Assembly: GCA_022827265.1 (NCBI GenBank)
Contig: JAJDTF010000106.1
Coordinates: 1 to 40,793, forward strand
Origin: Acidimicrobiia bacterium
GTDB taxonomy: Bacteria > Actinomycetota > Acidimicrobiia > Acidimicrobiales > Poriferisodalaceae
Reading direction: 5' to 3'
DNA length: 40,793 nt
Position numbers and translations under genes: made by a program. A model generated the notes under the pieces. The model saw nothing but the letters and a program-made list of their open reading frames with translations, ran no database searches and was not told the origin of the DNA. The number at the start of each line of letters is the position of its first letter. Within the stretch, counting starts at the first letter, position 1. This document shows, piece after piece, positions 1 through 8,436 of this stretch.

Positions 1-90
1 ACCAACAACCTGCTCCAAGTCCTGCGCCGCAAAGCCCACGGCTTCACCAACCACGCCAACTTCGAAGCCCGCGGCATCCTCACCACATAG
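1..90 (+). CDS. ISL3-type transposase, C-terminal fragment
   Basis: Frame 1 is open from the window edge to a TAG at 88-90 and gives 29 residues beginning TNNLLQVLRRKAHGF. The pattern of an Asn-Asn pair, then a basic 'RRKAHGFTN' stretch and an Arg near the end, is what I recognise from the extreme C-terminus of ISL3-family DDE transposases. The 50 bases after the stop lead into a sequence that recurs elsewhere in the window and behaves like an IS end, which fits a transposase gene running to its right terminus. The rest of the gene lies outside the window. The family name rests on this short tail only. Confidence 0.6.
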   Translation, partial: TNNLLQVLRRKAHGFTNHANFEARGILTT

Positions 91-106
91 CCTGACCCCA
101 CCGAGC

Positions 107-141
107 CCAGCAGCCCCATCCCAAAAAAACGCGAAGGCTCA
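107..141 (+). repeat. IS end repeat, copy 1
   Basis: Nearly identical (one indel) to 23425-23460 in the same orientation. The shared core is CCCAAAAAAACGCGAAGG. It is interpreted as the right terminal region of the same IS family. Confidence 0.8.
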
Positions 142-555
142 TCATTTGGCGGCCTCAGGGGGCGGATCGAGCATCTCGATATCGCAGCGAATGCCTGGAG
201 CGCGGGCGAGAGGGGCATCGCTGGTGAGCAGTGTCGCTCCGGTCAGTTCGGCGAGCGCGACGTAAGCAGCGTCGCAGGGAGTCAGGTTCTCTTGCAGTTC
301 CCAGCAGCGCTCGATCAGTGGGGTGTGGTCGACGCGTCTGATCCGGATTCGTGCCAAGTGGCGGAGGCCGCGGAGGACATCTGCGTCCGACATCTCGCCG
401 CGCCGGTGCATGCCGCGGAAGGCAGACGCGACCTCAAGGTCGAGCAGGTGTGGTGCCAGCGCCGGCTCTCGCAGGACACGATGCAAGGCTCGCTGAGAAC
501 GCCCGCCGACTCCGCCTAATGCGGGGACGGCAACGCTGGCGTCAACGACGATCAA
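142..555 (-). CDS. vapC: VapC-type PIN-domain toxin (ribonuclease)
   Basis: A 137-residue PIN-domain protein, the usual VapC length. The four conserved acidic positions are visible: D5 (in IVVDAS), E41, D95 (TPCDAAY) and D113 (LTSDAPL), which in this family bind Mg/Mn for RNA cleavage. I chose the TTG at 555 because it makes a 4-base TTGA overlap with the vapB stop and puts the hydrophobic first PIN strand at the N-terminus; a longer upstream frame is open but reads as non-protein sequence. VapC is expected to cleave RNA unless bound by VapB. The stop codon lies immediately next to the IS end, so the insertion sits just downstream and leaves the gene intact. Confidence 0.9.
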   Translation of the reverse strand: MIVVDASVAVPALGGVGGRSQRALHRVLREPALAPHLLDLEVASAFRGMHRRGEMSDADVLRGLRHLARIRIRRVDHTPLIERCWELQENLTPCDAAYVALAELTGATLLTSDAPLARAPGIRCDIEMLDPPPEAAK

Positions 556-794
556 TGCGAGTCGCGATCTGCGCGGATGAGCTCGACGACCATGGCGGGA
601 TCGAGGTCGAGTTCGCCGTACGCGAGTGCCTCGACACGCTTGCGTGCCAGCAGCTCCTCGGCCGCAGCGAGTTCGGCCTCCCGGCAGACGGCATCGAGCA
701 TGTGCTGCTGGAGCGATTGGCCAGCGGCTGCGGCGCGCTGCTGCAGCCGTACATGCACATCGTCGGGCACGTTTCTGATCTGAATCGTCGCCAT
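552..794 (-). CDS. vapB: VapB/FitA-type ribbon-helix-helix antitoxin
   Basis: An 80-residue protein. Residues 1-40 (MATIQIRNVPDDVHVRL onward) read as a FitA/VapB-type ribbon-helix-helix DNA-binding domain; the acidic, helical second half is expected to wrap the toxin. It precedes vapC and overlaps it by 4 bases, the standard TA arrangement. The ATG at 794 is preferred over upstream in-frame starts because the RHH strand begins directly after it. A 35-bp quasi-palindrome begins 13 bases upstream of the start, as expected for autorepression by the VapBC complex. Confidence 0.9.
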   Translation of the reverse strand: MATIQIRNVPDDVHVRLQQRAAAAGQSLQQHMLDAVCREAELAAAEELLARKRVEALAYGELDLDPAMVVELIRADRDSH

Positions 795-806
795 GCATGC
801 ATGATA

Positions 807-841
807 GCGCTGGATTAGCGCTGCTAGCGCTAGTCCAGCGC
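807..841 (-). promoter_or_regulatory. vapBC operator, 35-bp quasi-palindrome
   Basis: Outer arms GCGCTGGA and TCCAGCGC, inner arms TAGCGCT and AGCGCTA. Only the central three bases and one flanking pair break the symmetry. Its location just upstream of vapB fits a binding site for the RHH antitoxin. Binding is inferred. Confidence 0.7.
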
Positions 842-857
842 ACAAACTGAGTTACGT

Positions 858-879
858 ACCTGCGCAAACTTGCGCAGGT
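858..879. promoter_or_regulatory. Perfect 10-bp inverted repeat upstream of vapBC
   Basis: ACCTGCGCAA, a 2-base spacer, then TTGCGCAGGT. It lies between the vapB operator and the stop of the NACHT gene at 985. It could be a second operator or part of a terminator for the NACHT transcript; no T-tract follows it on the minus strand, so I favour a protein-binding site. Confidence 0.45.
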
Positions 880-984
880 CCATCATCGGACGGATGACGC
901 GCGACTTCGACGCCGAGCGCAATCTTCGAACTAGCTCCGATGTCATCGGAATCGCTAGCAGACCGCCGACTATGCAGACTCTGG

Positions 985-3900
985 CTAGGGCCTCGTCACG
1001 TCGAGCACGCAGATGCCGATCCTCCGGCACTGTTCATGACTTAGGGACTCGTTGAGCCTGCGTTCGAGCCCATCGGGTGTTCGCGGTCGATCGCCGTCGG
1101 ACGGGTGAGGCCGGTATCTCTCCATCGTCGGGCCGAACCAGAGCACCACGTAGATGCCGTAGCCGCCGGTCTCAGGATCCGACGTGTACTTGGCAATGAG
1201 CTGGTCATCGATGGCAGTCCAAAGATCGGCGTGAGTGTTCTTCTTGATCTCGATGGGAATATTGAAATCCTGAAACGCAACCCGGATGTCGGCACGCCGG
1301 TCAGCGGCGTAATGCCCTTCCGGCTGGGCGTCGACTCCCTCCGGCAGCCGGTTCTGCAACATCTCCAACAGGGCGTTGCGGCAGCTCTCTTCACGCTTGG
1401 GCTTCGTTGGTGGTGATCCCTGGTCGTCAGCCCAGAACTGCTGCCAGAGATTTGAATTGCTGCCGCGAATGTGCTCGCCCACGTCGCGCAAGTGGTCGCA
1501 CAACAGAGCGTGCAAGTCGGCAACGCTCGCTGGAGGGCCGTTGCGCAGCAGGTCAATCACCTCAGCCACGGTCATCGGTTCGTAGGAAACATCTCGATGC
1601 AGGCGTCTTTGCCGATCTCGCGTGAATTCCAGAGATTCGCGCCAAGCGCTCAAGCGTTCATCCGCTACAAGGAAGCTCAACGCGGTTCCTGCTTCGGCAG
1701 TCGGATGACTGCCGAGTTCATTGATCCAGCTACGGACGAGGTCTGACATTCGTTCCGCCGGTCCAATGCGTACTACCTCGCCGCTCTTCCATTGCCGTGG
1801 CGGGAAGCTGCGACCGGTGACGCCAATCAGCGTGCGGAACGTTGGAATTGGCTCGTCACCCAGCAGCCGATCAACAAGCCCAGTGCCACCACGAAACTCG
1901 GCACAGAGGAACTCGGCCAGATGCTGTGGACGCTTCTCGTTGGCGTCAATGAACTCATCAAGTGCGCTCAGCGCCTCGCCACCGCGCATGATCGCGTCGA
2001 GCGCAAGCCATCGGACCCGCTGGGCACCGGTCATGCTCGTCGACTGGAGCTTCTCAACTACCAGTTCATGGAGCGCCGACGAGCACGGGTGCTTCGAGGC
2101 GAGGTGCATCAGGCGGTCCACGATCGGCAATTGTGCGACCGGCAGCCGGACGGAAATCGACCTCAGCAATCGCAACCGGAAGTCGCGCAGCTCGTCATCG
2201 AGTCCGTCGATCCCGGCGATCCAGTTCGACGTAAAGAGGTAGGTACCGCCCTTCTTGAGTTCCGCAACTGCGCATCGATGGCATTCATCGAGGACGACCT
2301 GCGGATCATCCCGCAGCATCGCCTCCGGCCACAGCGGTCTGTCCTGCTGATCCAAGACAGTGGTTGCATAGATCGCAATGGCGCTGCGACGCAGATTTTC
2401 TGGCAGACGCGCCGGGTCGAGGGCTCCCTCGGCCTCCCGGAGGGCCATTCCTGCCAGCAACGGGTATGCGAGCCAGTCGTGCTTCGACTGCGCGGCGAGC
2501 TCGACGGTGCGTTGAGCGGATGGGACATCGGCGCGCAGCGGAGCGTCGCGCAACGCGCCCATGACTGCATCGAGTATCTCCGCGTCGTCACCGATCAAGT
2601 CGGTGATCCGTTCGCGAGGGGTGGCGTCCCTGCGTACGGCGGGAAGATGCCCGAAGTAGGCCATCGCCAACGCGTGCAGATTCTGCACCGAGAACGTGTT
2701 GGTTCGGAGCTCTTCGAGGCACTCACGCAAATGACCCGACCACTCCGCTTGACGCTCCTGCTGGTCGCGTTCATGACCAGCCCGAATCTCGTCGATCTCC
2801 TGCTGGCGGCGCCGGTCTGCTTCTTGAGCCTCGTGTTGTCGTGTGGAAGGCCTGATGTAGTCATCCAGATGGCGGAGCAGCGGCGGGCTGGACGCCAACT
2901 CTGATCTCAGCCGTTCAATCACGGCATCCCTCGTGCCCCCGAGCGAATGTCTATGACGAAGCGGCGTCTCCGCGAAGGCGCACGCAAGCTCCCAGTCGGT
3001 TGTTGCCCGCGCATCAGCTTGCTGCGCGCACCACTCCACGAAGTCCGGCCGCTGCTCACGCAGCAGCAGATTTCCCAGGACGTACTGCTCGCCGATGCCT
3101 ATGTCGTCATCAATTGATCGTGCGATCCAGATGCTGGTCAACTCCCGTGACATCGCCTCGTTGCCCGCGAGCCACTCGAGCAGTCCTGCCTGCTCATCGG
3201 CGTTTGTCGAATGTCGCGCGTAAGTGACGGCAACAGCGGCGATCCAGCGATAGAGCCGCTCCGGCTCGACCCGACGCCCGATCTCCTGCACCGCACGAGT
3301 GAGCAACTTCCAGGGCAATTCGTCCGCGAATGCGCTCGACAAGATCGGCCACAGTCGTTCGGCATCTGCAGCGAAGGCGTCGAGCAGACTCGCCAGCTCA
3401 ACGGTGGGTGTCTCGTCGCACAGCACATGTCGCCAAAAAGTCCAACCCTCGCCGAGAACGGGCCCGCGGTGCATGAGGGATGCGTACGACCAGACTTCGC
3501 GGGGCACAATTGTCTTCGGGTACAGCAGGCGCAGCAATGAGCCCCCGATCCGGTCATCCGGGTCGGCGAGTCTCCCCTCGCGAACAGCGTCAAGGGCGTC
3601 GCCCAACGTTGCCGCCCACTCGGACTCCGAACGCTCGATTCTCGCGTAGGCGAGCAGCGCAGCGAGCCGGACATCAGGCTGTGTCGTGACGTCCAAGGCG
3701 AGTTGGCGCATGCGTAGAAGTAGGCTCGACACCCGGTCCAGCCAGTCCCCTTCGGCCTCGGACAGCGCTTGAAGCAAGAGTGCTCGAATGTGATCCGGGA
3801 CGTCGTTGCGCCTGTCGGCGTCAAGGATCGCATCGATCGCCGGAATCATGTCGGGCTTGCACAGGCTCCGGAAGCTCCACGCCGTCGCGTCGCGATAACG

Positions 3901-5175
3901 ACGCTCCGCTGTGTCGAACCAAGTCACCCCCCACACGTCCTCCGGCCGCGCCTGAGCGACGAGACAATCCAGGAGCCTTCGGCGATCTTCGACCGGCCAC
4001 TCTGAGATATCGCCGTAGAGGGCAACGCCGACAGGATCGGCATCTATCAGCAGGCGACGCGCAGGCGCCGAGTGCGTTCCGAGCCACGCGGCAAGTCCTC
4101 TCATGTCCGTGACAACTCTGCTGTCGGCGAGGCTCATGACGGCTGCGCACACCCGTCCGGCAGACACGACTCCACGTCCGATGAGGTCCGCCAACTCCAC
4201 TGCACCGAGATACTCAGCCACTTGCCTGTGGATGGGTTCAAAGCACTGGTCGCCGGCGCTCTTGAAGAGGCTGGTGGCCATCACCTGACGCAGCTCGTTC
4301 GCCGAGAGTTGGTTGCTCGTCGCTAGGTCCGCTGCAATGTCCGAGGTAAGCAAGCAGTCCAGACTTCGACTACCAGTTCGGAATGAGACCGCTGCTCTGC
4401 CGCTCAGCAGCTGCACTGCAAACACCCGCCCAGCGGCGTTCAGCATCTTCGGTGTCGATACAACTTCGGATGCACGTGGGTGGTCCTCCCGGGGCTCGGA
4501 TGCCAGCCGTTCGCACGTGCGCCGAAACGTCTCGGTACGCGTGGCAGGCCAGTTGCCGTCGGTCACAGACTCGAAGAGAAACTCCAGCAGCTGCGGGGAT
4601 TCCAGCATTGACTCGAAGCCTCGGCTTGACGCCTCGAGCAGGAATTCAGTGGCATCAGTTGTCGAAAGTTGAGATTCCAGCCATCGACGCGCATCACACC
4701 TGCTCAAACGGTCAAGGTGCAGCGTCGCAACGCGGTCATCAAGCGACACCTCAGCGAGCGGGCGCCGGTCAATGGGGCCGAGCCAATCGGCTGTGCGGCA
4801 CGAGATGCGGAATCGCGGCCGTCCGAGCGCCTGCAACCTCGACTGGATCTCGTCGAGCGTGGAGGTGGCATCACGACCGCCAGCCCGTGTCTCGTCGAGG
4901 CCGTCGATAAAGAGCACTTTGTCTCGCCATTCGGGATGACTGGCGATGTCGGCCTTTGCGAACCGGCGTGCCGAGATGTGCTCGGCACGGCCCATCAAGG
5001 CTTGGCACTCTTGCTGGAACTCAGTTGTCTTTCCGGCGCCGGGTTCACCGAGAAGCACGTATGCCGGCACATCACGGAACGCGCTGAGCGGCCAGGAGCC
5101 CTCGATGCCGGTGCCGCCGAGATCGCCCGTGGCAATCTCGGTGCACGTGCGAGCGATCAGATCGGCTCGCTTCAT
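985..5175 (-). CDS. NACHT/STAND ATPase with C-terminal PD-(D/E)xK nuclease-like domain
   Basis: A large protein of 1396 residues. A P-loop ATPase lies at the N-terminus: Walker A GEPGAGKTT at 43-51, a NACHT-type Walker B FIDGLDE at 89-95 and a sensor-like ISCRTADW at 124-131. Then follow about 600 residues of Leu/Ala-rich helices without obvious motifs (probably helical repeats), a charged Gln/Glu/Arg coiled-coil-like stretch near 775-815, and more helices. The last 106 residues carry a restriction-endonuclease-like core: D1296 (RADIRV), E1309 and K1311 (PIEIKK), then a QLxxKY segment at 1325-1330. Bacterial STAND/NACHT proteins typically sense a phage product through the repeats and trigger an effector; here the likely effector is C-terminal, whereas Avs proteins carry theirs N-terminally. 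The ATG overlaps the stop of the upstream ATPase gene by 4 bases, so the two are probably translationally coupled. A role in defence is inferred; the domain calls are from motifs only. Confidence 0.85.
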   Translation of the reverse strand: MKRADLIARTCTEIATGDLGGTGIEGSWPLSAFRDVPAYVLLGEPGAGKTTEFQQECQALMGRAEHISARRFAKADIASHPEWRDKVLFIDGLDETRAGGRDATSTLDEIQSRLQALGRPRFRISCRTADWLGPIDRRPLAEVSLDDRVATLHLDRLSRCDARRWLESQLSTTDATEFLLEASSRGFESMLESPQLLEFLFESVTDGNWPATRTETFRRTCERLASEPREDHPRASEVVSTPKMLNAAGRVFAVQLLSGRAAVSFRTGSRSLDCLLTSDIAADLATSNQLSANELRQVMATSLFKSAGDQCFEPIHRQVAEYLGAVELADLIGRGVVSAGRVCAAVMSLADSRVVTDMRGLAAWLGTHSAPARRLLIDADPVGVALYGDISEWPVEDRRRLLDCLVAQARPEDVWGVTWFDTAERRYRDATAWSFRSLCKPDMIPAIDAILDADRRNDVPDHIRALLLQALSEAEGDWLDRVSSLLLRMRQLALDVTTQPDVRLAALLAYARIERSESEWAATLGDALDAVREGRLADPDDRIGGSLLRLLYPKTIVPREVWSYASLMHRGPVLGEGWTFWRHVLCDETPTVELASLLDAFAADAERLWPILSSAFADELPWKLLTRAVQEIGRRVEPERLYRWIAAVAVTYARHSTNADEQAGLLEWLAGNEAMSRELTSIWIARSIDDDIGIGEQYVLGNLLLREQRPDFVEWCAQQADARATTDWELACAFAETPLRHRHSLGGTRDAVIERLRSELASSPPLLRHLDDYIRPSTRQHEAQEADRRRQQEIDEIRAGHERDQQERQAEWSGHLRECLEELRTNTFSVQNLHALAMAYFGHLPAVRRDATPRERITDLIGDDAEILDAVMGALRDAPLRADVPSAQRTVELAAQSKHDWLAYPLLAGMALREAEGALDPARLPENLRRSAIAIYATTVLDQQDRPLWPEAMLRDDPQVVLDECHRCAVAELKKGGTYLFTSNWIAGIDGLDDELRDFRLRLLRSISVRLPVAQLPIVDRLMHLASKHPCSSALHELVVEKLQSTSMTGAQRVRWLALDAIMRGGEALSALDEFIDANEKRPQHLAEFLCAEFRGGTGLVDRLLGDEPIPTFRTLIGVTGRSFPPRQWKSGEVVRIGPAERMSDLVRSWINELGSHPTAEAGTALSFLVADERLSAWRESLEFTRDRQRRLHRDVSYEPMTVAEVIDLLRNGPPASVADLHALLCDHLRDVGEHIRGSNSNLWQQFWADDQGSPPTKPKREESCRNALLEMLQNRLPEGVDAQPEGHYAADRRADIRVAFQDFNIPIEIKKNTHADLWTAIDDQLIAKYTSDPETGGYGIYVVLWFGPTMERYRPHPSDGDRPRTPDGLERRLNESLSHEQCRRIGICVLDVTRP

Positions 5176-6425
5176 GACGAGTCCAGCCAGTGGTCAGCGG
5201 GCCGTGACAGGAACTCTTCGAGCGGCACTCCGTGTTCGCCGACCACAACCGTCGGCAACGCACCAAAACGGCGTTCGAACACCGACGCCCCCAGCGTCCT
5301 GGGCATCGTGCTGCCCGACTTGACCTCAATACCGATGACTCGTGGCCCGCGCTGCAAGACGAAATCGACTTCGCTGCCGCGGTCGCGCCAGTAACGCACC
5401 GCTGTGCGTGGGGATGCGGAGTTCAACAGATGTGCACCCACCGCGCTTTCGCACAGACGACCCCAGAACGTCCGATCAGACTGCGCCTCGTCGAACGAGT
5501 ACCGCGCGATTGCTGACATCAGCGCTGTATTGAGCACGTTGAGCTTCGGACTCGAACTTCGGCGGATGACGGGTCTCTCCGTGTGCTTGGCGAGTCCGAC
5601 AAGCAGGCCAGCCGCTCCGAGCAGGTCCAGGTACCGTGCGAGCGTCGTCGTGTTCCCAGCGTCCTGCAGCTGACCGAGCATCTTGTTGAACGAGAGTTCC
5701 TGAGCCGAGTACAGAGTGCCCAGTTCGAGGAGACGAGCGAGCAGTGCTGGCTTATCCACCCGGGTCATGGCAAGTACATCTCGTTCGATGTTGGGCTGAA
5801 CAAGCGACGCCAAGACGTACCTGCTCCAGCGGTCGACATCACCGATGAGTGAGGCGGTGCCCGGGTAGCCCCCGAAGAACACGAACTCGTCAACGGAGAA
5901 GCCGAATGCCGCAGCCATTTCCGCGAACGACCAATGGGTCACGGCAATCGTCTCGAAGCGGCCCGCAAGACTCTCGGTCAGGCCTGACTGCATGAGCAGG
6001 GGCGCCGACCCGAGAATGACGACATGCATCGGGCATCCGGACGCGCGGTCCGCGTCCCAGAGTCCCTTCACGACTTCGGACCAGCGTGGAATCTTTTGAA
6101 TCTCGTCAAGAACCAGCAGGGCGCCGTCGGGAGATCCCCAGGCGGACTGCCGGCTCTCTTCCCATGTGCGCACCAGCCATTGGCCGTCACGCGGTTCGGA
6201 GATGAGATCCGGAATGCCGAGCCGGGGTGTAGATCTGAGCGACGACGGAGGATCAGGTTCGTCAACAGCCTCGTACCGTCCCACCAGCGGCGATCGGGCG
6301 AGTGCTTGCTTCACGATCGTCGTCTTGCCGGACTGTCGCGGCCCGAAGATCGCGATCAGATGGCTCGGTGCCTCGGAGAGGCGTTCGAGCAACACCGCGA
6401 CGTAGGAACGCTGATACTCGGCCAC
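5172..6425 (-). CDS. AAA_14/DUF4143-family ATPase
   Basis: A protein of 417 residues with Walker A GPRQSGKTT (28-36), Walker B LLVLDEIQ (103-110), the family GGYPG motif (185-189) and a C-terminal DUF4143 domain with a nuclease-like E352-V-D354 ... E367-V-K369 signature. Proteins of this AAA_14/DUF4143 family are widespread in accessory DNA, usually as single genes of unknown function. Here it is the first gene of a two-gene unit, ending in an ATGA overlap with the NACHT gene. The start is a GTG at 6425; an ATG two bases upstream is out of frame. About 20 bases upstream begins a 40-bp inverted repeat that probably controls the operon. What it does for its partner (loading, sensing or regulation) cannot be told from sequence. 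Confidence 0.85.
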   Translation of the reverse strand: MAEYQRSYVAVLLERLSEAPSHLIAIFGPRQSGKTTIVKQALARSPLVGRYEAVDEPDPPSSLRSTPRLGIPDLISEPRDGQWLVRTWEESRQSAWGSPDGALLVLDEIQKIPRWSEVVKGLWDADRASGCPMHVVILGSAPLLMQSGLTESLAGRFETIAVTHWSFAEMAAAFGFSVDEFVFFGGYPGTASLIGDVDRWSRYVLASLVQPNIERDVLAMTRVDKPALLARLLELGTLYSAQELSFNKMLGQLQDAGNTTTLARYLDLLGAAGLLVGLAKHTERPVIRRSSSPKLNVLNTALMSAIARYSFDEAQSDRTFWGRLCESAVGAHLLNSASPRTAVRYWRDRGSEVDFVLQRGPRVIGIEVKSGSTMPRTLGASVFERRFGALPTVVVGEHGVPLEEFLSRPADHWLDSS

Positions 6426-6445
6426 ATGAGCAGCCTATCAGATTG

Positions 6446-6485
6446 TGCTTACGTTATTGAGTAATTTTACTCAATAACGTAAGCA
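6446..6485. promoter_or_regulatory. 40-bp AT-rich inverted repeat before the NACHT operon
   Basis: A perfect 19-base arm, TGCTTACGTTATTGAGTAA (6446-6464), a TT spacer, and its exact reverse complement at 6467-6485. It fills most of the 66 bases between the start of the ATPase gene and the stop of the enoyl-CoA hydratase gene at 6492. It is far more AT-rich than its surroundings. The half-motif ATTGAGTAA also appears twice at 40540-40565. It is either an operator or a hairpin terminating the converging hydratase side; the absence of a T-run and the location at the start favour an operator. Confidence 0.65.
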
Positions 6486-6491
6486 TCCTGG

Positions 6492-7307
6492 TCAGCGGCC
6501 TTGCCAGTTGGGCTGGCGCTTCTCGGCGAAGGCTCGGGGGCCTTCCTTCACGTCCTCGCTGGCCATCAGGCGGGCCACTGCCGGATACGGGTGGTGAAAC
6601 GCCTCGCCCAGCGGCATGTCGAGCCCGCGCATCGCCGCCTGCTTGGTGGCCTGGATGGACAGCGGTGCGCACCGCATGATGTCGTCGATCAGCCGGTCGG
6701 TGGCAGCGCCGAGTTCCTCATAGGGCACCACGTCGTTCACGATGCCCAGCTCCAGCGCTCGTTGCGCGCTCATTGTCCGAGCCGTCAGCAGGTACTCCAT
6801 GGCCAGCTTCATCGGGATCTGGCGCGGCAGCCGGTGCACTCCCCCGCCGCCTGCATACAGGCCGCGCAGCGGCTCGGTCAGACCGAACTGGGCATGATCG
6901 GCCGCCACCACGAGATCGCAGGCCATCGCCACCTCGAAACCGCCGCCGAGCGCCACACCGTTCACCTGCGCGATCAGCGGCTTGGGATAGTCGAAACGCT
7001 CGATCAGCCGCGTCACCTGGCCCATCAGCTCCCGATCAGCAGCCTGGGTGGCCTCGTCGGACTGGCGGATCATCGACAGATGCTTGAGATCTCGCCCTGC
7101 ACAGAATGCCTGCCGGCCCACCCCGGTGATGACCATCAGCCAGACGTCGTCATCGGCGGCGGCGTGGTCCAAGATGTCGGACCACTCCTTGTGCGCCGGT
7201 GTGTTGATGGCATTGCGCACCTCCGGCCGGTTGATGGTGATGCGGGCCACACGTGGCCGGATCTCCTCGTAGACGAAGTACTGCGGTTCGAAGTCGAGTG
7301 CCTGCAT
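6492..7307 (-). CDS. Enoyl-CoA hydratase/isomerase (crotonase family)
   Basis: A 271-residue crotonase, the usual length. The oxyanion-hole segments are present (FCAGRDL at 68-74 and VALGGGFE at 118-125), and both glutamates of true hydratases are present: E125 (GFEVAM) and E145 (LTEPLRG), matching E144 and E164 of the rat enzyme. It should add water across a 2-enoyl-CoA in the cytoplasm, in beta-oxidation or a related acyl-CoA pathway. The ATG at 7307 begins MQALDFEPQY; the frame stays open further upstream but that stretch reads as low-quality Arg/Ala sequence and would run into the divergent promoter region. It is divergent from a dienelactone hydrolase gene. The exact substrate cannot be read from sequence. 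Confidence 0.9.
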   Translation of the reverse strand: MQALDFEPQYFVYEEIRPRVARITINRPEVRNAINTPAHKEWSDILDHAAADDDVWLMVITGVGRQAFCAGRDLKHLSMIRQSDEATQAADRELMGQVTRLIERFDYPKPLIAQVNGVALGGGFEVAMACDLVVAADHAQFGLTEPLRGLYAGGGGVHRLPRQIPMKLAMEYLLTARTMSAQRALELGIVNDVVPYEELGAATDRLIDDIMRCAPLSIQATKQAAMRGLDMPLGEAFHHPYPAVARLMASEDVKEGPRAFAEKRQPNWQGR

Positions 7308-7505
7308 GGCTCGGGATCGTATGCCGCCGCCGTGCGACCGGCCGCAGCACAATCCGTCGGCAGCGCCGCTGGTGTGGAGACCATCGGCTCGCTCGGCCAG
7401 CGTTGCGGCTTCGCACGCAGTACACAAGGGGCGGCACACACAACCGCTACCCGGCGATCAGGCACCAAGCCGTCGACCCCGACGGCCGCGCACGAGGAGG
7501 CAGCC

Positions 7506-8246
7506 ATGTTCGAAGACCACGTCTCAGTCGATACCGGCGAGGGAGAGATGAGCACGTTCGTCGTGCATCCCGAGCCGAGCGAGCGGCGGCCAGGCCCGTT
7601 CCCGACCGTGCTGTTCTTGATGGACGCGCCCGGCAAGCGGGAAGAGCTGCACGACATGGCCCGGCGGATCGCCACCGTCGGGTACTACGTGCTGCTGCCG
7701 AACCTGTACTACCGCGACGTTCCCGGCTTCATCGTGCAGCGTGACGACCCGGCCAGCCGGCAGTTCATGTTCGAGCTGATGACCAACCTGTCCAATGCGA
7801 TGGTGTCGCGTGATGCCGCAGCGCTGATGCGATATGCCGACGCGGACCCGGCTGCCAGCATCGAACGGGTGGGTACCACTGGTTACTGCATGACGGGCCC
7901 GATGGCGATCTGGCTCGCCGCGGAGTACCCCGACACCATCACTGCCGCAGCCTCGATCCACGGCGTCCGGCTGGCTGTCGACGCCAGCGACTCGCCTCAC
8001 TTGCGAGCACCCGACATCCGCGGCGAGGTGCTGGTGATGTCGGCTGAGCACGACGACTACGTCGACCGGGCGCACTACGACCGGCTCTGCAAGGCCTTCG
8101 CCGACGCCGGGACCGACGCGCAGACCTACTGGGTGGACGGCACCCATCACGGCTTCGTGTTCCCGGAGCGGCCCGTGTACGACAAGCCGGCAGCAGAGCG
8201 CCACTGGGAGTTGCTGCTCGACATGTTCGCCCGCCGCCTGCACTGA
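7506..8246 (+). CDS. Dienelactone hydrolase family protein
   Basis: A 246-residue alpha/beta hydrolase of the dienelactone hydrolase family. The nucleophile is a cysteine, C128, in GYCMTGP; the acid is D183 or D184 (AEHDDYV) and the histidine is in GTHHGFVF (H214/H215). Family members hydrolyse dienelactones in chloroaromatic breakdown, but many are general ester or lactone hydrolases. A strong ribosome-binding site, GAGGAGG at 7494-7500, sits 5 bases before the ATG and fixes the start. The 198-bp gap to the divergent hydratase gene at 7307 must hold both promoters; I see no clear operator in it. A link between the two enzymes in one acyl or aromatic pathway is plausible but unproven. Confidence 0.9.
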   Translation: MFEDHVSVDTGEGEMSTFVVHPEPSERRPGPFPTVLFLMDAPGKREELHDMARRIATVGYYVLLPNLYYRDVPGFIVQRDDPASRQFMFELMTNLSNAMVSRDAAALMRYADADPAASIERVGTTGYCMTGPMAIWLAAEYPDTITAAASIHGVRLAVDASDSPHLRAPDIRGEVLVMSAEHDDYVDRAHYDRLCKAFADAGTDAQTYWVDGTHHGFVFPERPVYDKPAAERHWELLLDMFARRLH

Positions 8247-8436
8247 CACGGCACGAATCGCATCCGCCGTCGAACGCAGCGACGCATCGCGCCGAGCTGG
8301 CTGCGCCGAGCAGTGAGTTCGGGCGAGGCAGCCACGTCAAGCAGCATGCTTCACCCGCTGCGCGCATTGGACAGGGTCTGAGTTCGCCCAACCGTGCGGG
8401 AGCGGCGCTGGCGGCTCGATGCCACACTGTCGCCCC

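Larger units (their letters stand above)
1..141 (+). mobile_element. Right end of an ISL3-like insertion sequence
   Basis: The element comprises the transposase tail plus about 50 bases up to the conserved end at 141, directly beside the vapC stop codon at 142-144. Read inward from 141 the terminus is GAGCCTTCGCG followed by a run of seven T, plausible for an ISL3 inverted repeat. The left end and any target duplication lie outside the window. Confidence 0.6.

Noticed and set aside
830-1030. Possible 66-residue small protein between the NACHT gene and vapB
   Set aside because: Runs across two palindromes, has no ribosome-binding site or motif.
1792-2904. Long plus-strand open frame (370 codons) opposite the NACHT gene
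   Set aside because: Antisense shadow of a motif-supported gene, with no recognisable domain.
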